The notes under the pieces were generated by a model. That model was not told where the DNA came from. It saw nothing but the letters and a program-made list of their open reading frames with translations, and did no database searches. Made by a program: the position numbers and the translations under genes. Below are positions 23,060 to 30,484 of a stretch of DNA of 34,482 bases, piece after piece (position 1 is the first letter of the stretch; each line of letters opens with the position of its first letter). Origin of the DNA: an uncultured bacterium (GTDB lineage Bacteria > Cyanobacteriota > Vampirovibrionia > Gastranaerophilales > Gastranaerophilaceae). Location: positions 1 to 34,482 of the forward strand of contig URPS01000023.1 of the NCBI GenBank assembly GCA_900549855.1, written 5' to 3'.

Positions 23060-23707
23060 ATGAAAAAGATTTTATTAAGTTTAATTGTTATGTTTGCAAT
23101 GGTTTTATGTGCAAATGCCGAAGAACTTTTGCAAATTCCTTATAAGAATATAAAAGAAGAAAGCAAACTTCGAATTGAAAATGATGTATGGACTAATAAA
23201 ATAAACAAGAAAGAACAAGATTATCTTATTAAATTTATATCAGATGGCAGCGGAAATTACTCCGAATTTTATAATTCTGATGGAACATTTGCTTTTTCGA
23301 CAGATTGCCAATATGAATTTTTACATAAAGGAGATTTAATAGGATATTCAAATCAGGATTTAAAATTTTACGACTTTACTTATGCGGAAGGCAAACTTAA
23401 TAAAAGAGAGTTGACAGAAGATGAAATATCAGAACTTTTTCCTGATTATAAAATCGTAAAGATTTCAGACTTTTCAACGAATACGAACTCTTTAAAACTG
23501 AAAAAAGAAGGACATAATTTTAAAATTATTATCTTAAATGATACAGATAAAAATTTTTATCACTATTCATTTAGCTCAAATAACGGCAAATTTGAAACTT
23601 ATCCATTGACGGGATTTATAAATGTTACAAAAAAAGGAATGTTCCAATTCTCACACTTTGGTGATAATACAGAATCCACACCTTGGTTTATTTTGTTGGT
23701 TAGATAA
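23060..23707 (+). CDS. Secreted protein of unknown function
   Basis: 215 residues. The first 20 form a signal peptide (MKKILLSLIVMFAMVLCANA, cleavage before EE). A cysteine lies at position 17, but the preceding VL does not fit a lipobox, so type I cleavage is more likely than a lipoprotein. The mature part is lysine- and aspartate-rich with repeated aromatic beta-like segments (YSEFYNSDGTFAFS, FYHYSFSSNNG) and ends FSHFGDNTESTPWFILLVR. No cysteine pairs or known domain. TAGGAG precedes the ATG. A repeat cluster begins about 30 nt after its stop. Confidence 0.82.
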   Translation: MKKILLSLIVMFAMVLCANAEELLQIPYKNIKEESKLRIENDVWTNKINKKEQDYLIKFISDGSGNYSEFYNSDGTFAFSTDCQYEFLHKGDLIGYSNQDLKFYDFTYAEGKLNKRELTEDEISELFPDYKIVKISDFSTNTNSLKLKKEGHNFKIIILNDTDKNFYHYSFSSNNGKFETYPLTGFINVTKKGMFQFSHFGDNTESTPWFILLVR

Positions 23708-23738
23708 AACTTCTTTTCTTGGTGTAACACGCATTGCA

Positions 23739-23771
23739 AACTCCGCCTCAAAGTGGGGCTATAATATTCAC
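23739..23771 (+). repeat. Right-end unit of the dispersed repeat, first occurrence
   Basis: The 33-nt unit starting AACTCCGCCTCAAAGTGGGG recurs at 23856-23888 with one mismatch (T/C). It contains a GCCTC/GGGGC hairpin. After it comes CCCTAACCCTCTCCTAGCAG, half of a REP hairpin, and then copy B of the repeat. Confidence 0.8.
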
Positions 23772-23790
23772 CCTAACCCTCTCCTAGCAG

Positions 23791-23888
23791 GTGCTACGCA
23801 CGTAGACAAATGGTCGGCTTCAAAGAGAAGATTACAAACTTGTATAGAAATTACTAACTCCGCCTCAAAGTGGGGCTACAATATTCAC
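23791..23888 (+). repeat. Dispersed repeat family, copy B
   Basis: Opens with GTGCTACGCACGTAGACA, then TGGTCGGCTTC, an ACAA..TTGTA block and the right-end unit 23856-23888. This is the fullest of the three copies and aligns along about 80 nt with copy A (1885-1964). It is sandwiched between two right-end units, suggesting tandem growth or insertion of one copy beside another. Confidence 0.78.
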
Positions 23889-23893
23889 ATTTT

Positions 23894-23914
23894 CCCTCTC
23901 CTAGCAGGAGAGGG
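23894..23914 (+). repeat. REP hairpin
   Basis: CCCTCTCCT-AGC-AGGAGAGGG, a perfect 9-bp palindrome followed by TTAGGGTGAGG. A degenerate relative is at 26692-26721. May serve as a transcription-ending or mRNA-stabilising stem between the convergent genes. Confidence 0.8.
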
Positions 23915-23997
23915 TTAGGGTGAGGTAGAAATCCGAAATTATACATATCGTTTTGTAAAATGGATGAAGGGTAGTAAAAACAGGTAGAGTACGAAAA

Positions 23998-25212
23998 CTA
24001 TGCCTTGTTAACAATCTCTTCGGCTGCAATAAAGGCGGTTGACCAAGCATTTTGTAAATTATATCCTCCGCAAAAGCCGTCAATATCGAGAGCTTCGCCT
24101 ATGCAATAAAGATTTTGGTATTTTTTTAATTCCATAGTTTTAGGGTTAATTTCTTTTAAATCCACTCCGCCGGCTGTAACCGTTTCTTCGCCTTTGTTAG
24201 TGCCTGTAATAGTTAAACTAAAATTGTGGATTTTATCTAAGATTAGATCTCTGGTTTTACCATCAATTTTGTGAGCTTTGATTTCAGCAATATCTCCTAA
24301 TAAATGTTTTATCAAGCCAAGAGGTATGAATTTTGATAAAATATTTTTCACATCTTTATGTGGACTGTTGTTTAGGATTTCTTGCAAATTAATTTCTTGC
24401 GGATATAAATCAATGTTCAATTTATAAGGAAATTTATCCCTAGCTTTAATGGCAGAAATTTTGTAGGCTAAAGGGCCGGAAATTCCAAAATGTGTGAATA
24501 ATAAATCATCAGTCATTTTATTGCAAAAAGCATTTTTTACGACAATTCCTGAAATATCTTTGGTATTTTCTTGCGAATTTAATCCTACAAGCGATGGTTT
24601 GGGTTCAATTATATTTATGTCAAAGTCCTTTAAAAATCCAAAACCGGAGTGCCCGCCAATTGCGATAATCACATGTGAAAATAAGTATTCGCATTCTTTA
24701 TTTTTTATTGGAGTTGATGAAATTGTGCTGAGTCTTGTTGAAGTTGTAGAGGTGTTCTTCTTACTAACAATCTTAAAACCGCTATCAATTTTTTCAACTC
24801 GTACAACCTCTTCTTTTGCAAAATTTACATTTTTTAATTTGCCCAAAATCTTTTCTCTAACATCTTTTGCGCTGTTAGAAGTTGGGAATATTCTATTATC
24901 TTCTTGTGTGTAAGTTTCAATCCCAAGTTCATCAAACAATGCTAATGTGTCAAAAGTAGAAAATTTAGAAAAAACTGAATACAAAAATTTTTCGCCACGT
25001 GGGTAGTTTTTGGCTAACTCTTTAAAATCATATTCTGCGTGAGCTAAATTACACCGTCCGCCTCCGGTAGGTAAAAGTGTTCTAAGCTGTGTTCCTTTGT
25101 CAAAAATAGTAACTTCAATTCCGGCTTTTTGCAAAAAATAAGCACAAACACAACCGGAAGCTCCACCGCCAATTATAGCAACTCTATATGTAGAATTCAG
25201 TAGTTTTTTCAA
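23998..25212 (-). CDS. HI0933/BaiN-family FAD-dependent oxidoreductase
   Basis: 404 residues from the TTG at 25212, preferred because it follows TTGGAG, begins right after the folK stop and gives the usual short lead into the dinucleotide fold; ATGs at 25251 or 25278 would overlap folK. The FAD-binding Rossmann motif VAIIGGGASG is at 11-20, the family block TGGGRCNLAH at 49-58, the mid-chain IGGHSG near 190, and the C-terminal signature GGVDLKEI...GEALDIDGFCGGYNLQNAW. Soluble flavoprotein; family members include reductases of unknown or varied substrates, so the reaction here is not known. Confidence 0.88.
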   Translation of the reverse strand: MKKLLNSTYRVAIIGGGASGCVCAYFLQKAGIEVTIFDKGTQLRTLLPTGGGRCNLAHAEYDFKELAKNYPRGEKFLYSVFSKFSTFDTLALFDELGIETYTQEDNRIFPTSNSAKDVREKILGKLKNVNFAKEEVVRVEKIDSGFKIVSKKNTSTTSTRLSTISSTPIKNKECEYLFSHVIIAIGGHSGFGFLKDFDINIIEPKPSLVGLNSQENTKDISGIVVKNAFCNKMTDDLLFTHFGISGPLAYKISAIKARDKFPYKLNIDLYPQEINLQEILNNSPHKDVKNILSKFIPLGLIKHLLGDIAEIKAHKIDGKTRDLILDKIHNFSLTITGTNKGEETVTAGGVDLKEINPKTMELKKYQNLYCIGEALDIDGFCGGYNLQNAWSTAFIAAEEIVNKA

Positions 25213-25216
25213 TGGG

Positions 25217-25765
25217 CTACTCCAAGGAGCTTTCGTCCAATGTATTTTCATCCCAAATATTAACTCCTCTTGTACCATAGAGTACTACCATTTCAGGATT
25301 TTCTAGTTCTTCATATAGTTGGCTGACGGTTTTGTTAAAAACCGGATGAACAAAATCTTGTGCGATTTCTAGCATAGGCACTAATAAAAAAGCACGTTTA
25401 TGAAAATACTTGTGCGGTATGGTTAAATTTTCAGTATTCAAAACTAAATTATCATAAAATAATATATCAATATCAATTGTTCTATCGGAATATCCTTTTG
25501 TATCAGCAAATCTTTTTCGACCAAGTTGGTTTTCTATTCTTTGACATTCTTTTAATAAAGCTTCCGGACTTAATGTTGTAGAAATTTGTACAATTGCATT
25601 CACAAACCAATTTTCTGAATTCATTTGCCAAGGCTCTGATTCATAAAAAGAAGAAGTTGTTACAATTTTTATTTGTTCTGCAGCTCCAAGTAAGCTGGTC
25701 GCCTGCTGTAAATAACCAACTCTATCGCCTAAATTTGAACCTAATGATAAATATACGATAGCCAT
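25217..25765 (-). CDS. folK: 2-amino-4-hydroxy-6-hydroxymethyldihydropteridine pyrophosphokinase
   Basis: Transfers pyrophosphate from ATP to the pterin, the step before dihydropteroate synthase in folate synthesis. 182 residues. YLSLGSNLGDR (5-15), YESEPW (41-46), FVNAIVQI, and the nucleotide/Mg motif GYSDRTIDIDILFYDN near 90-105, then LTIPHKYFHKRAFLLVPM. The last 20 residues (LYGTRGVNIWDENTLDESSLE) extend beyond the usual 160-residue enzyme. No folP or folB neighbour. The stop is followed within five bases by the flavoprotein start, implying one transcript. Confidence 0.96.
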   Translation of the reverse strand: MAIVYLSLGSNLGDRVGYLQQATSLLGAAEQIKIVTTSSFYESEPWQMNSENWFVNAIVQISTTLSPEALLKECQRIENQLGRKRFADTKGYSDRTIDIDILFYDNLVLNTENLTIPHKYFHKRAFLLVPMLEIAQDFVHPVFNKTVSQLYEELENPEMVVLYGTRGVNIWDENTLDESSLE

Positions 25766-25823
25766 AAGCTAATTTTACCTTGATTCATTAATTATTGTCA
25801 ATAATATACTGGAAATAAGGTAT

Positions 25824-25852
25824 AAAAAAAGAAGCTTAAAAGCTTCCTTTTT
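25824..25852 (-). terminator. Terminator of rpmE
   Basis: GAAGCTT-AA-AAGCTTC (25831-25846). On the minus strand it is followed by seven T. It lies about 30 nt past the rpmE stop and before folK; the plus side also has a T run. Confidence 0.85.
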
Positions 25853-25877
25853 TATTTGTAAAATCTTAACGAAACTA

Positions 25878-26078
25878 TTATTTTTGTCCGTAACGTTTTT
25901 TGAATCTTTCAACACGTCCTTCTGAGTCAAGAATTTTTTGTTGACCTGTATAGAATGGGTGACAGTTAGAACAAATTTCAACTGTAAGACCATCTACAAC
26001 AGAACCTGTTTCGATTTCGTTACCGCATACGCATTTGATAACAGTTTTTTTATAATCTGGATGGATTCCGTCTTTCAT
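25878..26078 (-). CDS. rpmE: 50S ribosomal protein L31, zinc-binding type
   Basis: 66 residues from the ATG at 26078, which has GAAGG upstream (the frame opens eight codons earlier without support). MKDGIHPDYK start and four zinc ligands C16, C18, C36 and C39 in the C+ form of L31, then PFYTGQQKILDSEGRVERF. A zinc-store paralogue without cysteines is not seen in this window. Monocistronic, divergent from rpsJ across a 285-nt gap. Confidence 0.96.
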   Translation of the reverse strand: MKDGIHPDYKKTVIKCVCGNEIETGSVVDGLTVEICSNCHPFYTGQQKILDSEGRVERFKKRYGQK

Positions 26079-26226
26079 CTTTAACCTTCTTTCTTTATTC
26101 AAGATTCCAAACTTGAATTTTTTCGACCAAATACATTCTATTCCGCTAAATTTTATTTTTCAAGTATTATTCACTTCTTAGAAATGTAAATTTTTGTAAA
26201 AACTTATATTAAATTAAAATCCAATA

Positions 26227-26255
26227 TTGACACTAATTTTTGTTTATTTTACTAT
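26227..26255 (+). promoter_or_regulatory. Predicted promoter of the S10 operon
   Basis: A perfect TTGACA (26227-26232), 17-nt spacer, TACTAT (26250-26255). An extended -10 TGCTATAGT (26261-26269) a little further on is an alternative. Either leaves a leader of roughly 90-100 nt before rpsJ. Confidence 0.6.
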
Positions 26256-26284
26256 TGTTATGCTATAGTCGAAAAGAATAGCAT

Positions 26285-26326
26285 AATCTTTGCAGTTGGA
26301 ACACTCTGACTGTATTTGAAAAGATT
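26285..26326 (+). promoter_or_regulatory. Structured leader of the S10 operon
   Basis: AATCTT (26285-26290) pairs with AAGATT (26321-26326), and inside it CAGT (26293-26296) pairs with ACTG (26309-26312). In E. coli, L4 represses this operon through a leader hairpin; whether this shorter stem plays that part is unknown. Confidence 0.4.
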
Positions 26327-26363
26327 ATTTTGTGTAAATGACAATAAAATAAAGGAATGAAAA

Positions 26364-26681
26364 ATGACAACAGCTAAAAGACAAAGAATTAGAGTTTGTT
26401 TAAGATCTTACGAACACAAATTAGTTGATGTATCAGCTGAAAAAATCGTAGAAACAGCTAAAAGAACAGACGCTAAGGTAGCGGGTCCTATTCCTTTACC
26501 TACAAAAAGACGTATCTATTGTGTATTGCGTTCACCACACGTAGACAAGAAGTCAAGAGAACACTTCGAAATCCGTACACACAAACGCATTATCGATATT
26601 TACGAACCTACTCAACAAACAACTGAAGAATTGAGTAGATTAGACCTACCAGCTGGTGTAGATATTGAAGTTAAGTTATAA
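26364..26681 (+). CDS. rpsJ: 30S ribosomal protein S10
   Basis: 105 residues, standard size. RIRVCLRSYEHKLVD near the N-terminus, VAGPIPLPTKRRIYCVLRSPHVDKKSREHFEIRTHKRIIDI in the middle (about 40-80), and a C-terminus on PAGVDIEVKL. AAAGGAATG precedes the ATG. First gene of the S10 operon; the common upstream neighbours rpsL-rpsG-fusA-tuf are absent and rpmE is divergent instead. A long 270-nt spacer separates it from rplC. Confidence 0.99.
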   Translation: MTTAKRQRIRVCLRSYEHKLVDVSAEKIVETAKRTDAKVAGPIPLPTKRRIYCVLRSPHVDKKSREHFEIRTHKRIIDIYEPTQQTTEELSRLDLPAGVDIEVKL

Positions 26682-26691
26682 TTAAACTTCG

Positions 26692-26721
26692 AACCCTCGC
26701 CTAAAGCAGGAGAGGGTCAGG
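26692..26721 (+). repeat. Degenerate REP hairpin in the rpsJ-rplC gap
   Basis: ACCCTCGCCTAAAGCAGGAG followed by AGGGTCAGGGTT resembles the REP at 23894-23920 (CCCTCTCCTAGCAGGAGAGG then GTTAGGG). The minus strand reads GGGTTCGAAG, which imitates a tRNA T-loop by chance. Confidence 0.55.
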
Positions 26722-26755
26722 GTTAAGGGCTATTTCAAGCTCAAAATCAAAATTA

Positions 26756-26786
26756 TTGAAAACTTAATAAGCATTATGCATATAAT
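26756..26786 (+). promoter_or_regulatory. Possible internal promoter before rplC
   Basis: TTGAAA (26756-26761) and a perfect TATAAT (26781-26786) with a 19-nt spacer. If used, rplC and the rest of the operon could be expressed separately from rpsJ, with a leader of about 160 nt containing a GGGA/TCCC stem near 26827-26856. Confidence 0.4.
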
Positions 26787-26951
26787 GTGAACTACAACGT
26801 CCAAGCGACGGAAGGTTAAAACCATAAGGGATGACTTTCAAAATGACGATTCCCGTTTTAGGTAAAGAGTAAGGCAGTAGCGCTCGCAAGATGAAAGGCA
26901 TATTGGTGTACGTAATAATTTATGTACATATATGTCGGAAAGGAAAGATAC

Positions 26952-27590
26952 ATGACATTAGGTGTAATAGGTAAAAAAGTAGGGATGACTCAAATCTTTG
27001 ATTCAGAAGGTTTGGCAGTTCCTGTTACAGTAATCAAAGTTGATTCTACAGTAGTTACTCAAGTTAAGACTGTTGAAACAGATGGTTACAATGCTATACA
27101 AGTTGGTACAATTGCAGCTAAAGAAAAACACTTAACAAAGGCTGAAATTGGTCACTTCAAGAAAAATGGTTTAAACAACTACAGACATTTGCAAGAATTC
27201 AGAGTAGAAAATCCTGCTGATTACAAAGTTGGTCAAGAAATCGATTTAGCAGCAACTTTGGCAGATGTTCAAAAAGTTGATGTAACTGGTACTTCAATAG
27301 GTAAAGGATTCCAAGGTACTGTTAAAAGATGGAACTTCGGAAGAGGACCTATGGCTCACGGTTCTAAAAACCACAGAGAACCAGGTTCAATCGGTGCAGG
27401 TACAACTCCTAGCCGTGTTATCAAAGGTAAAAGAATGGCTGGTAACATGGGTAATGAAAGAGTTACTATTTCTAAACTTAAATTAGTTAAAGTTGATGCT
27501 GAAAACGGTTTAGTATTAGTAAAAGGTTCTGTTCCTGGATGTGAAGGCAGATCGGTAACAATCGTTCCTACAAGAACTAAATGGAACTAA
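26952..27590 (+). CDS. rplC: 50S ribosomal protein L3
   Basis: 212 residues from the ATG at 26952 (GGAAAGGAAAG upstream; the longer frame to 26922 has no binding site). TLGVIGKKVGMTQIF at the N-terminus, GTSIGKGFQGTVKRWNFGRG near 115-134, SHGSKNHREPGSIGAGTTPS-type loop, and GNMGNERVTI. One of the first proteins bound to 23S rRNA. A structured 224-nt gap follows before rplD instead of the usual close join. Confidence 0.98.
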   Translation: MTLGVIGKKVGMTQIFDSEGLAVPVTVIKVDSTVVTQVKTVETDGYNAIQVGTIAAKEKHLTKAEIGHFKKNGLNNYRHLQEFRVENPADYKVGQEIDLAATLADVQKVDVTGTSIGKGFQGTVKRWNFGRGPMAHGSKNHREPGSIGAGTTPSRVIKGKRMAGNMGNERVTISKLKLVKVDAENGLVLVKGSVPGCEGRSVTIVPTRTKWN

Positions 27591-27600
27591 CATGCGTAAG

Positions 27601-27640
27601 CCGGAGTGAAGTCCGGTGTCGGGTTGCGGTTAGCAATCCG
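27601..27640 (+). other. Two G+C-rich stem-loops after rplC
   Basis: CCGGA/TCCGG (27601-27605 with 27612-27616) and CGGGTTGC/GCAATCCG with one G-U pair (27620-27627 with 27633-27640). They start 10 nt after the L3 stop. They lack a T run, so they are not classical terminators. Confidence 0.55.
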
Positions 27641-27660
27641 AGCAGGGACGAAACTCTACG

Positions 27661-27725
27661 ATACCGCCGTTGTGACGAAACGTAAGTGAAGGAACGAAGC
27701 AATCTTTGATTGCACAGGCGGAAAA
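27661..27725 (+). repeat. 65-nt structured element, copy 1 (rplC-rplD gap)
   Basis: Outer arms CCGCC and GGCGG enclose a CGTT/AACG stem and a GCAATC-TTT-GATTGC hairpin. Matches 28757-28821 at 58 of 65 positions in the same orientation. Two alternatives: an RNA element of the operon, or a small mobile repeat, since GTTGTGACGAAACG...GAAGCAATC resembles the GTCATTGCGAG...GCAATC repeat type. Confidence 0.85.
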
Positions 27726-27814
27726 TGATATAACCAAAAATGAGATATACAACCCGCTTCTGCCATATAAAGCCAACTGGCAAGGGGTAGACGGAAAGCA
27801 AAAGGAAAAATACA

Positions 27815-28441
27815 ATGTCAAAACAATTATTAAATACAAATGGTGAAAAGTTAGGTGAAATCACTTTAAACGAAGCTGTTTTTGGTGTTGAACCAAACTT
27901 ACATGTAATGCATTTGGCACTTAGAAGACAATTAAACAATGCTAGACAAGGTTCAGCATGTGCAAAAACTAGAGCAGAAGTTTCTGGTGGTGGTAAAAAA
28001 CCTTGGAAACAAAAAGGTACTGGACGTGCTAGAGCTGGTTCATTGAGATCACCTTTATTTGCAGGTGGTGGTGTAGTATTTGGACCAAAACCAAGAAGCT
28101 TTGAAATCAATATGCCTCAAAAAGCTAGAAAGTTAGCTCTTAAATCAGCACTTTCTGCTAGAGAAGAACAATTAGTAGTTGTTAAAGATTTCTCAGCTAT
28201 TACTGAACCAAAAACAAAATTGATGGCTGGTATTATTAAATCATTAAATCTTGCTGGTAAGATTTTGGTTATTGCTGATACAACAGCTGAAGAAAATAAA
28301 AATTTAAGTTTAGCAGCTGGTAACATTCCATCAGTTAAACTTTTATTACCAACTAACTTAAACGTAAAAGACTTACTTGAAGCTGATTTCGTTGTAATGA
28401 CTGAAAAAGCTGTAAATGATATTACAGAAAGGTTGCAATAA
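27815..28441 (+). CDS. rplD: 50S ribosomal protein L4
   Basis: 208 residues. The conserved loop AEVSGGGKKPWKQKGTGRAR (about 51-70), then AGSLRSPLFAGGGVVFGPKPR, are the L4 hallmark that reaches into the exit tunnel. The C-terminal globular half ends VVMTEKAVNDITERL. In E. coli L4 also represses its own operon. AAAAGGAAA precedes the ATG and the stop overlaps the rplW start by one base. Flanked on both sides by the 65-nt element, together with rplW. Confidence 0.98.
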   Translation: MSKQLLNTNGEKLGEITLNEAVFGVEPNLHVMHLALRRQLNNARQGSACAKTRAEVSGGGKKPWKQKGTGRARAGSLRSPLFAGGGVVFGPKPRSFEINMPQKARKLALKSALSAREEQLVVVKDFSAITEPKTKLMAGIIKSLNLAGKILVIADTTAEENKNLSLAAGNIPSVKLLLPTNLNVKDLLEADFVVMTEKAVNDITERLQ

Positions 28442-28749
28442 TGAGTAAAGACAGAAGAAATATCGAAAAATTATACGATGTAATCAAAAGACCGATTATA
28501 ACTGAAAAATCAATGATGGCAACAGCTTTAGGTAAATATACTTTTGAAGTTCAACAAAACGCAACTAAAGTAGAAATTGCACAAGCTGTAGAATTAGCTT
28601 TTCCTGGTAGAAAAGTTAAGAAGGTTCAAACAGTTTATATGCCATCTCACGAAAAGAGAATGGGTTTAAAATTTGGTAGAACAGATTCTTCAAAGAAAGC
28701 AATCGTTACTATCGAAGGTGATCCAATCGAAGAATTGACTGCTATCTAG
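28441..28749 (+). CDS. rplW: 50S ribosomal protein L23
   Basis: 102 residues. YDVIKRPIITEKSMM (12-26), YTFEVQQNATKVEIAQAVE, and FPGRKVKKVQTVYMPSHEKRMG. L23 sits at the tunnel exit and docks trigger factor and SRP. ATG shares its A with the rplD stop (TAATG), so translation is coupled. A 122-nt gap with the second structured element follows before rplB. Confidence 0.98.
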   Translation: MSKDRRNIEKLYDVIKRPIITEKSMMATALGKYTFEVQQNATKVEIAQAVELAFPGRKVKKVQTVYMPSHEKRMGLKFGRTDSSKKAIVTIEGDPIEELTAI

Positions 28750-28756
28750 TAGTGCA

Positions 28757-28821
28757 ATACCGCCGTTGTGACGAAACGTTAGTGAAGTAACAAAACAATC
28801 TATGATTGAAAAGGCGGAAAA
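28757..28821 (+). repeat. 65-nt structured element, copy 2 (rplW-rplB gap)
   Basis: Starts 7 nt after the L23 stop. CCGCC/GGCGG arms and the CAATC-TAT-GATTG hairpin are kept; seven substitutions from copy 1 fall mainly outside the arms, two of them together removing one closing pair of the hairpin (G-C to A-A). Confidence 0.85.
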
Positions 28822-28871
28822 ACAAATTAACACAAAAGCCAAATTAAAAGATATGAATAGGAGAAAATAAA

Positions 28872-29699
28872 ATGGCAATTCGTAAAATTAATCCGACATC
28901 TCCGGGACAAAGAGGTATGACAAAAAGTGATTATCAAGAAATCACTACATCAACTCCTGAAAAATCTTTATTGAAGAAAATAAGCAAGACTGCTGGTAGA
29001 AACAATACCGGTAGAATCACTTGTCGTCATAAAGGTGGCGGTGTAAAACAAGCTTACCGTATCATCGACTTCAAAAGAGAAAAATTCGGTGTTCCTGCAA
29101 CAGTTAAGACTGTTGAATACGATCCAAACAGAAACGTAAGAATTTCTTTAGTATTCTATGCAGATGGTGAAAAAAGATACATCCTTACTCCGGAAGGTTT
29201 AAATGTAGGCGATGTAATCGTAAGCGGTCCAGAAGCTACAATTCAAACTGGTAATGCTTTACCATTAGAATTGATTCCTCTTGGTACTATTGTTCACAAT
29301 ATTGAACTAGAACCAGGTAGAGGCGGTAAAATGGTTCGTTCAGCTGGTAACTTTGCTCAAGTTATGGCTAAAGAAGGTGCTTATGTAACTATTAAATTAC
29401 CTTCTGGCGAAATGAGAATGGTAAGAAAAGAATGTATGGCTACTGTTGGTACATTAGGCAATGCAGAATTTAAGAACTTATCAATCGGTAAAGCTGGTAG
29501 AAAAAGATATATGGGTGTTAGACCTACAGTACGTGGTGTAACAATGAACCCTTGTGATCACCCTCACGGTGGTGGTGAAGGTAAAACCGGTCCTGGTGGA
29601 CATCCTAAAACACCTTGGGGTAAACCTGCTCTTGGTTATAAAACAAGAAAGAAAGGTAAAGCGTCTGACAAACTTATCGTACGTCGTCGCAAAAAGTAA
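28872..29699 (+). CDS. rplB: 50S ribosomal protein L2
   Basis: 275 residues. RKINPTSPGQRGMTKSDYQE at the N-terminus, RITCRHKGGGVKQAYRIIDF (about 48-67), LPSGEMRMVRKECMATVG, and the peptidyl-transferase-near VRGVTMNPCDHPHGGGEGKT, whose His is part of the highly conserved MNPxDHPHGGGEG. Normal length. TAGGAGAAAAT precedes the ATG. Confidence 0.99.
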   Translation: MAIRKINPTSPGQRGMTKSDYQEITTSTPEKSLLKKISKTAGRNNTGRITCRHKGGGVKQAYRIIDFKREKFGVPATVKTVEYDPNRNVRISLVFYADGEKRYILTPEGLNVGDVIVSGPEATIQTGNALPLELIPLGTIVHNIELEPGRGGKMVRSAGNFAQVMAKEGAYVTIKLPSGEMRMVRKECMATVGTLGNAEFKNLSIGKAGRKRYMGVRPTVRGVTMNPCDHPHGGGEGKTGPGGHPKTPWGKPALGYKTRKKGKASDKLIVRRRKK

Positions 29700-29705
29700 G
29701 ATATG

Positions 29706-29747
29706 TGCGTAAAGGGTAAATATTAAGAAATGTTTACCCAAAGCGCA
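29706..29747 (+). other. Intercistronic stem-loop, rplB-rpsS
   Basis: TGCG/CGCA outer arms and GGGTAAA/TTTACCC inner arms with short A-rich strands between. It begins six bases after the L2 stop. No T run. Confidence 0.6.
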
Positions 29748-29795
29748 AAAAATATTTTTATGAACATTAATACAAATATATAAAAGGAGAAATTA

Positions 29796-30074
29796 ATGGC
29801 ACGTTCATTAAAAAAGGGCCCATACGTAGAAGAAGCTCTTCAAAAGAAAATTAACAAAATGAATGAAAATTCTGAACATAAAGTTGTTAAAACTTGGTCA
29901 AGAGCATCCATGATTATTCCTGATATGTTGGGACATACAATTGCTGTACACAACGGCAAGACTCATGTTCCTGTTTACGTAACAGAACAAATGATTGGAC
30001 ACAAGTTGGGCGAATTCGCACCGACAAGACTATACAGAGGTCATGCGGCTGATAAAACAGCAAAACGTAAATAA
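29796..30074 (+). CDS. rpsS: 30S ribosomal protein S19
   Basis: 92 residues. MARSLKKGPYVEEAL, KTWSRASMIIPDMLGHTIAVHNGKTHVPVYV (about 34-64), and MIGHKLGEFAPTRLYRGHAADK: all typical. AAAAGGAGAAATT precedes the ATG. Lies in the universal rplB-rpsS-rplV order. Confidence 0.98.
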   Translation: MARSLKKGPYVEEALQKKINKMNENSEHKVVKTWSRASMIIPDMLGHTIAVHNGKTHVPVYVTEQMIGHKLGEFAPTRLYRGHAADKTAKRK

Positions 30075-30132
30075 TCTGTACAAGATTTTTGATTAAACAT
30101 TAATTAAAAAGAAAAATATAAGGAAAATAAAA

Positions 30133-30471
30133 ATGGAAGCTAAAGCAAGACAAACAAACATAAAAATGACAGCTAGAAAACTTCGCAGAGTAATCAATGA
30201 AGTTAGAGGAAAAGCTGTTACAGACGCTCTTGATATGTTACGTTTTATGCCATACTTTGCAGCAAAAGTTGTTGAGAAGAACTTAAAAGCAGCTGCTGCA
30301 AATGCTTTTGAACAAGCTGGTGTAAAAGCTGACGCCCTAAAAATTTCTGAAATTTTTGCGGACGAGAGTGTAACTTATAAAAGAGGTAAACCAAGAGCTC
30401 AAGGTCGTATATACAGAAGACTCAAACGTACATCTCACCTCACAATTAAAGTTAGTGATGCAGTAAAATAG
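30133..30471 (+). CDS. rplV: 50S ribosomal protein L22
   Basis: 112 residues. NIKMTARKLRRVINEVRGK at the N-terminus, AAANAFEQAGVKADALKISEIFADE in the middle, and the tunnel-lining beta hairpin GKPRAQGRIYRRLKRTSHLTI near the end. AAGGAAAAT precedes the ATG. Only 13 bases separate it from rpsC. Confidence 0.98.
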   Translation: MEAKARQTNIKMTARKLRRVINEVRGKAVTDALDMLRFMPYFAAKVVEKNLKAAAANAFEQAGVKADALKISEIFADESVTYKRGKPRAQGRIYRRLKRTSHLTIKVSDAVK

Positions 30472-30484
30472 AGGAATAAAGGAA

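Noticed and set aside
23622..23918. A 98-residue frame overlapping the end of the secreted protein
   Set aside because: It runs through the repeat cluster, repeats its own peptide because of the DNA repeats, and has no ribosome site.
24494..24913. A plus-strand frame of 139 codons
   Set aside because: Shadow of the flavoprotein gene, low-complexity S/F/L-rich, no binding site.
26530..26550. Fourth copy of the CACGTAGACA repeat
   Set aside because: The match is about 10 bases, lies inside rpsJ and encodes the conserved residues HVDK; chance.
26688..26730. tRNA suggested by GGGTTCGAAG on the minus strand
   Set aside because: No acceptor stem, D arm or anticodon arm can be built around it; it matches the REP hairpin at 23894-23914.
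27600..27812. Group II intron or tRNA in the rplC-rplD gap
   Set aside because: Too short for an intron; no domain V, splice signals or cloverleaf could be traced.
27577..28110. A minus-strand frame of 177 codons opposite rplD and its upstream gap
   Set aside because: Antisense shadow of a conserved ribosomal gene, running through a structured gap.
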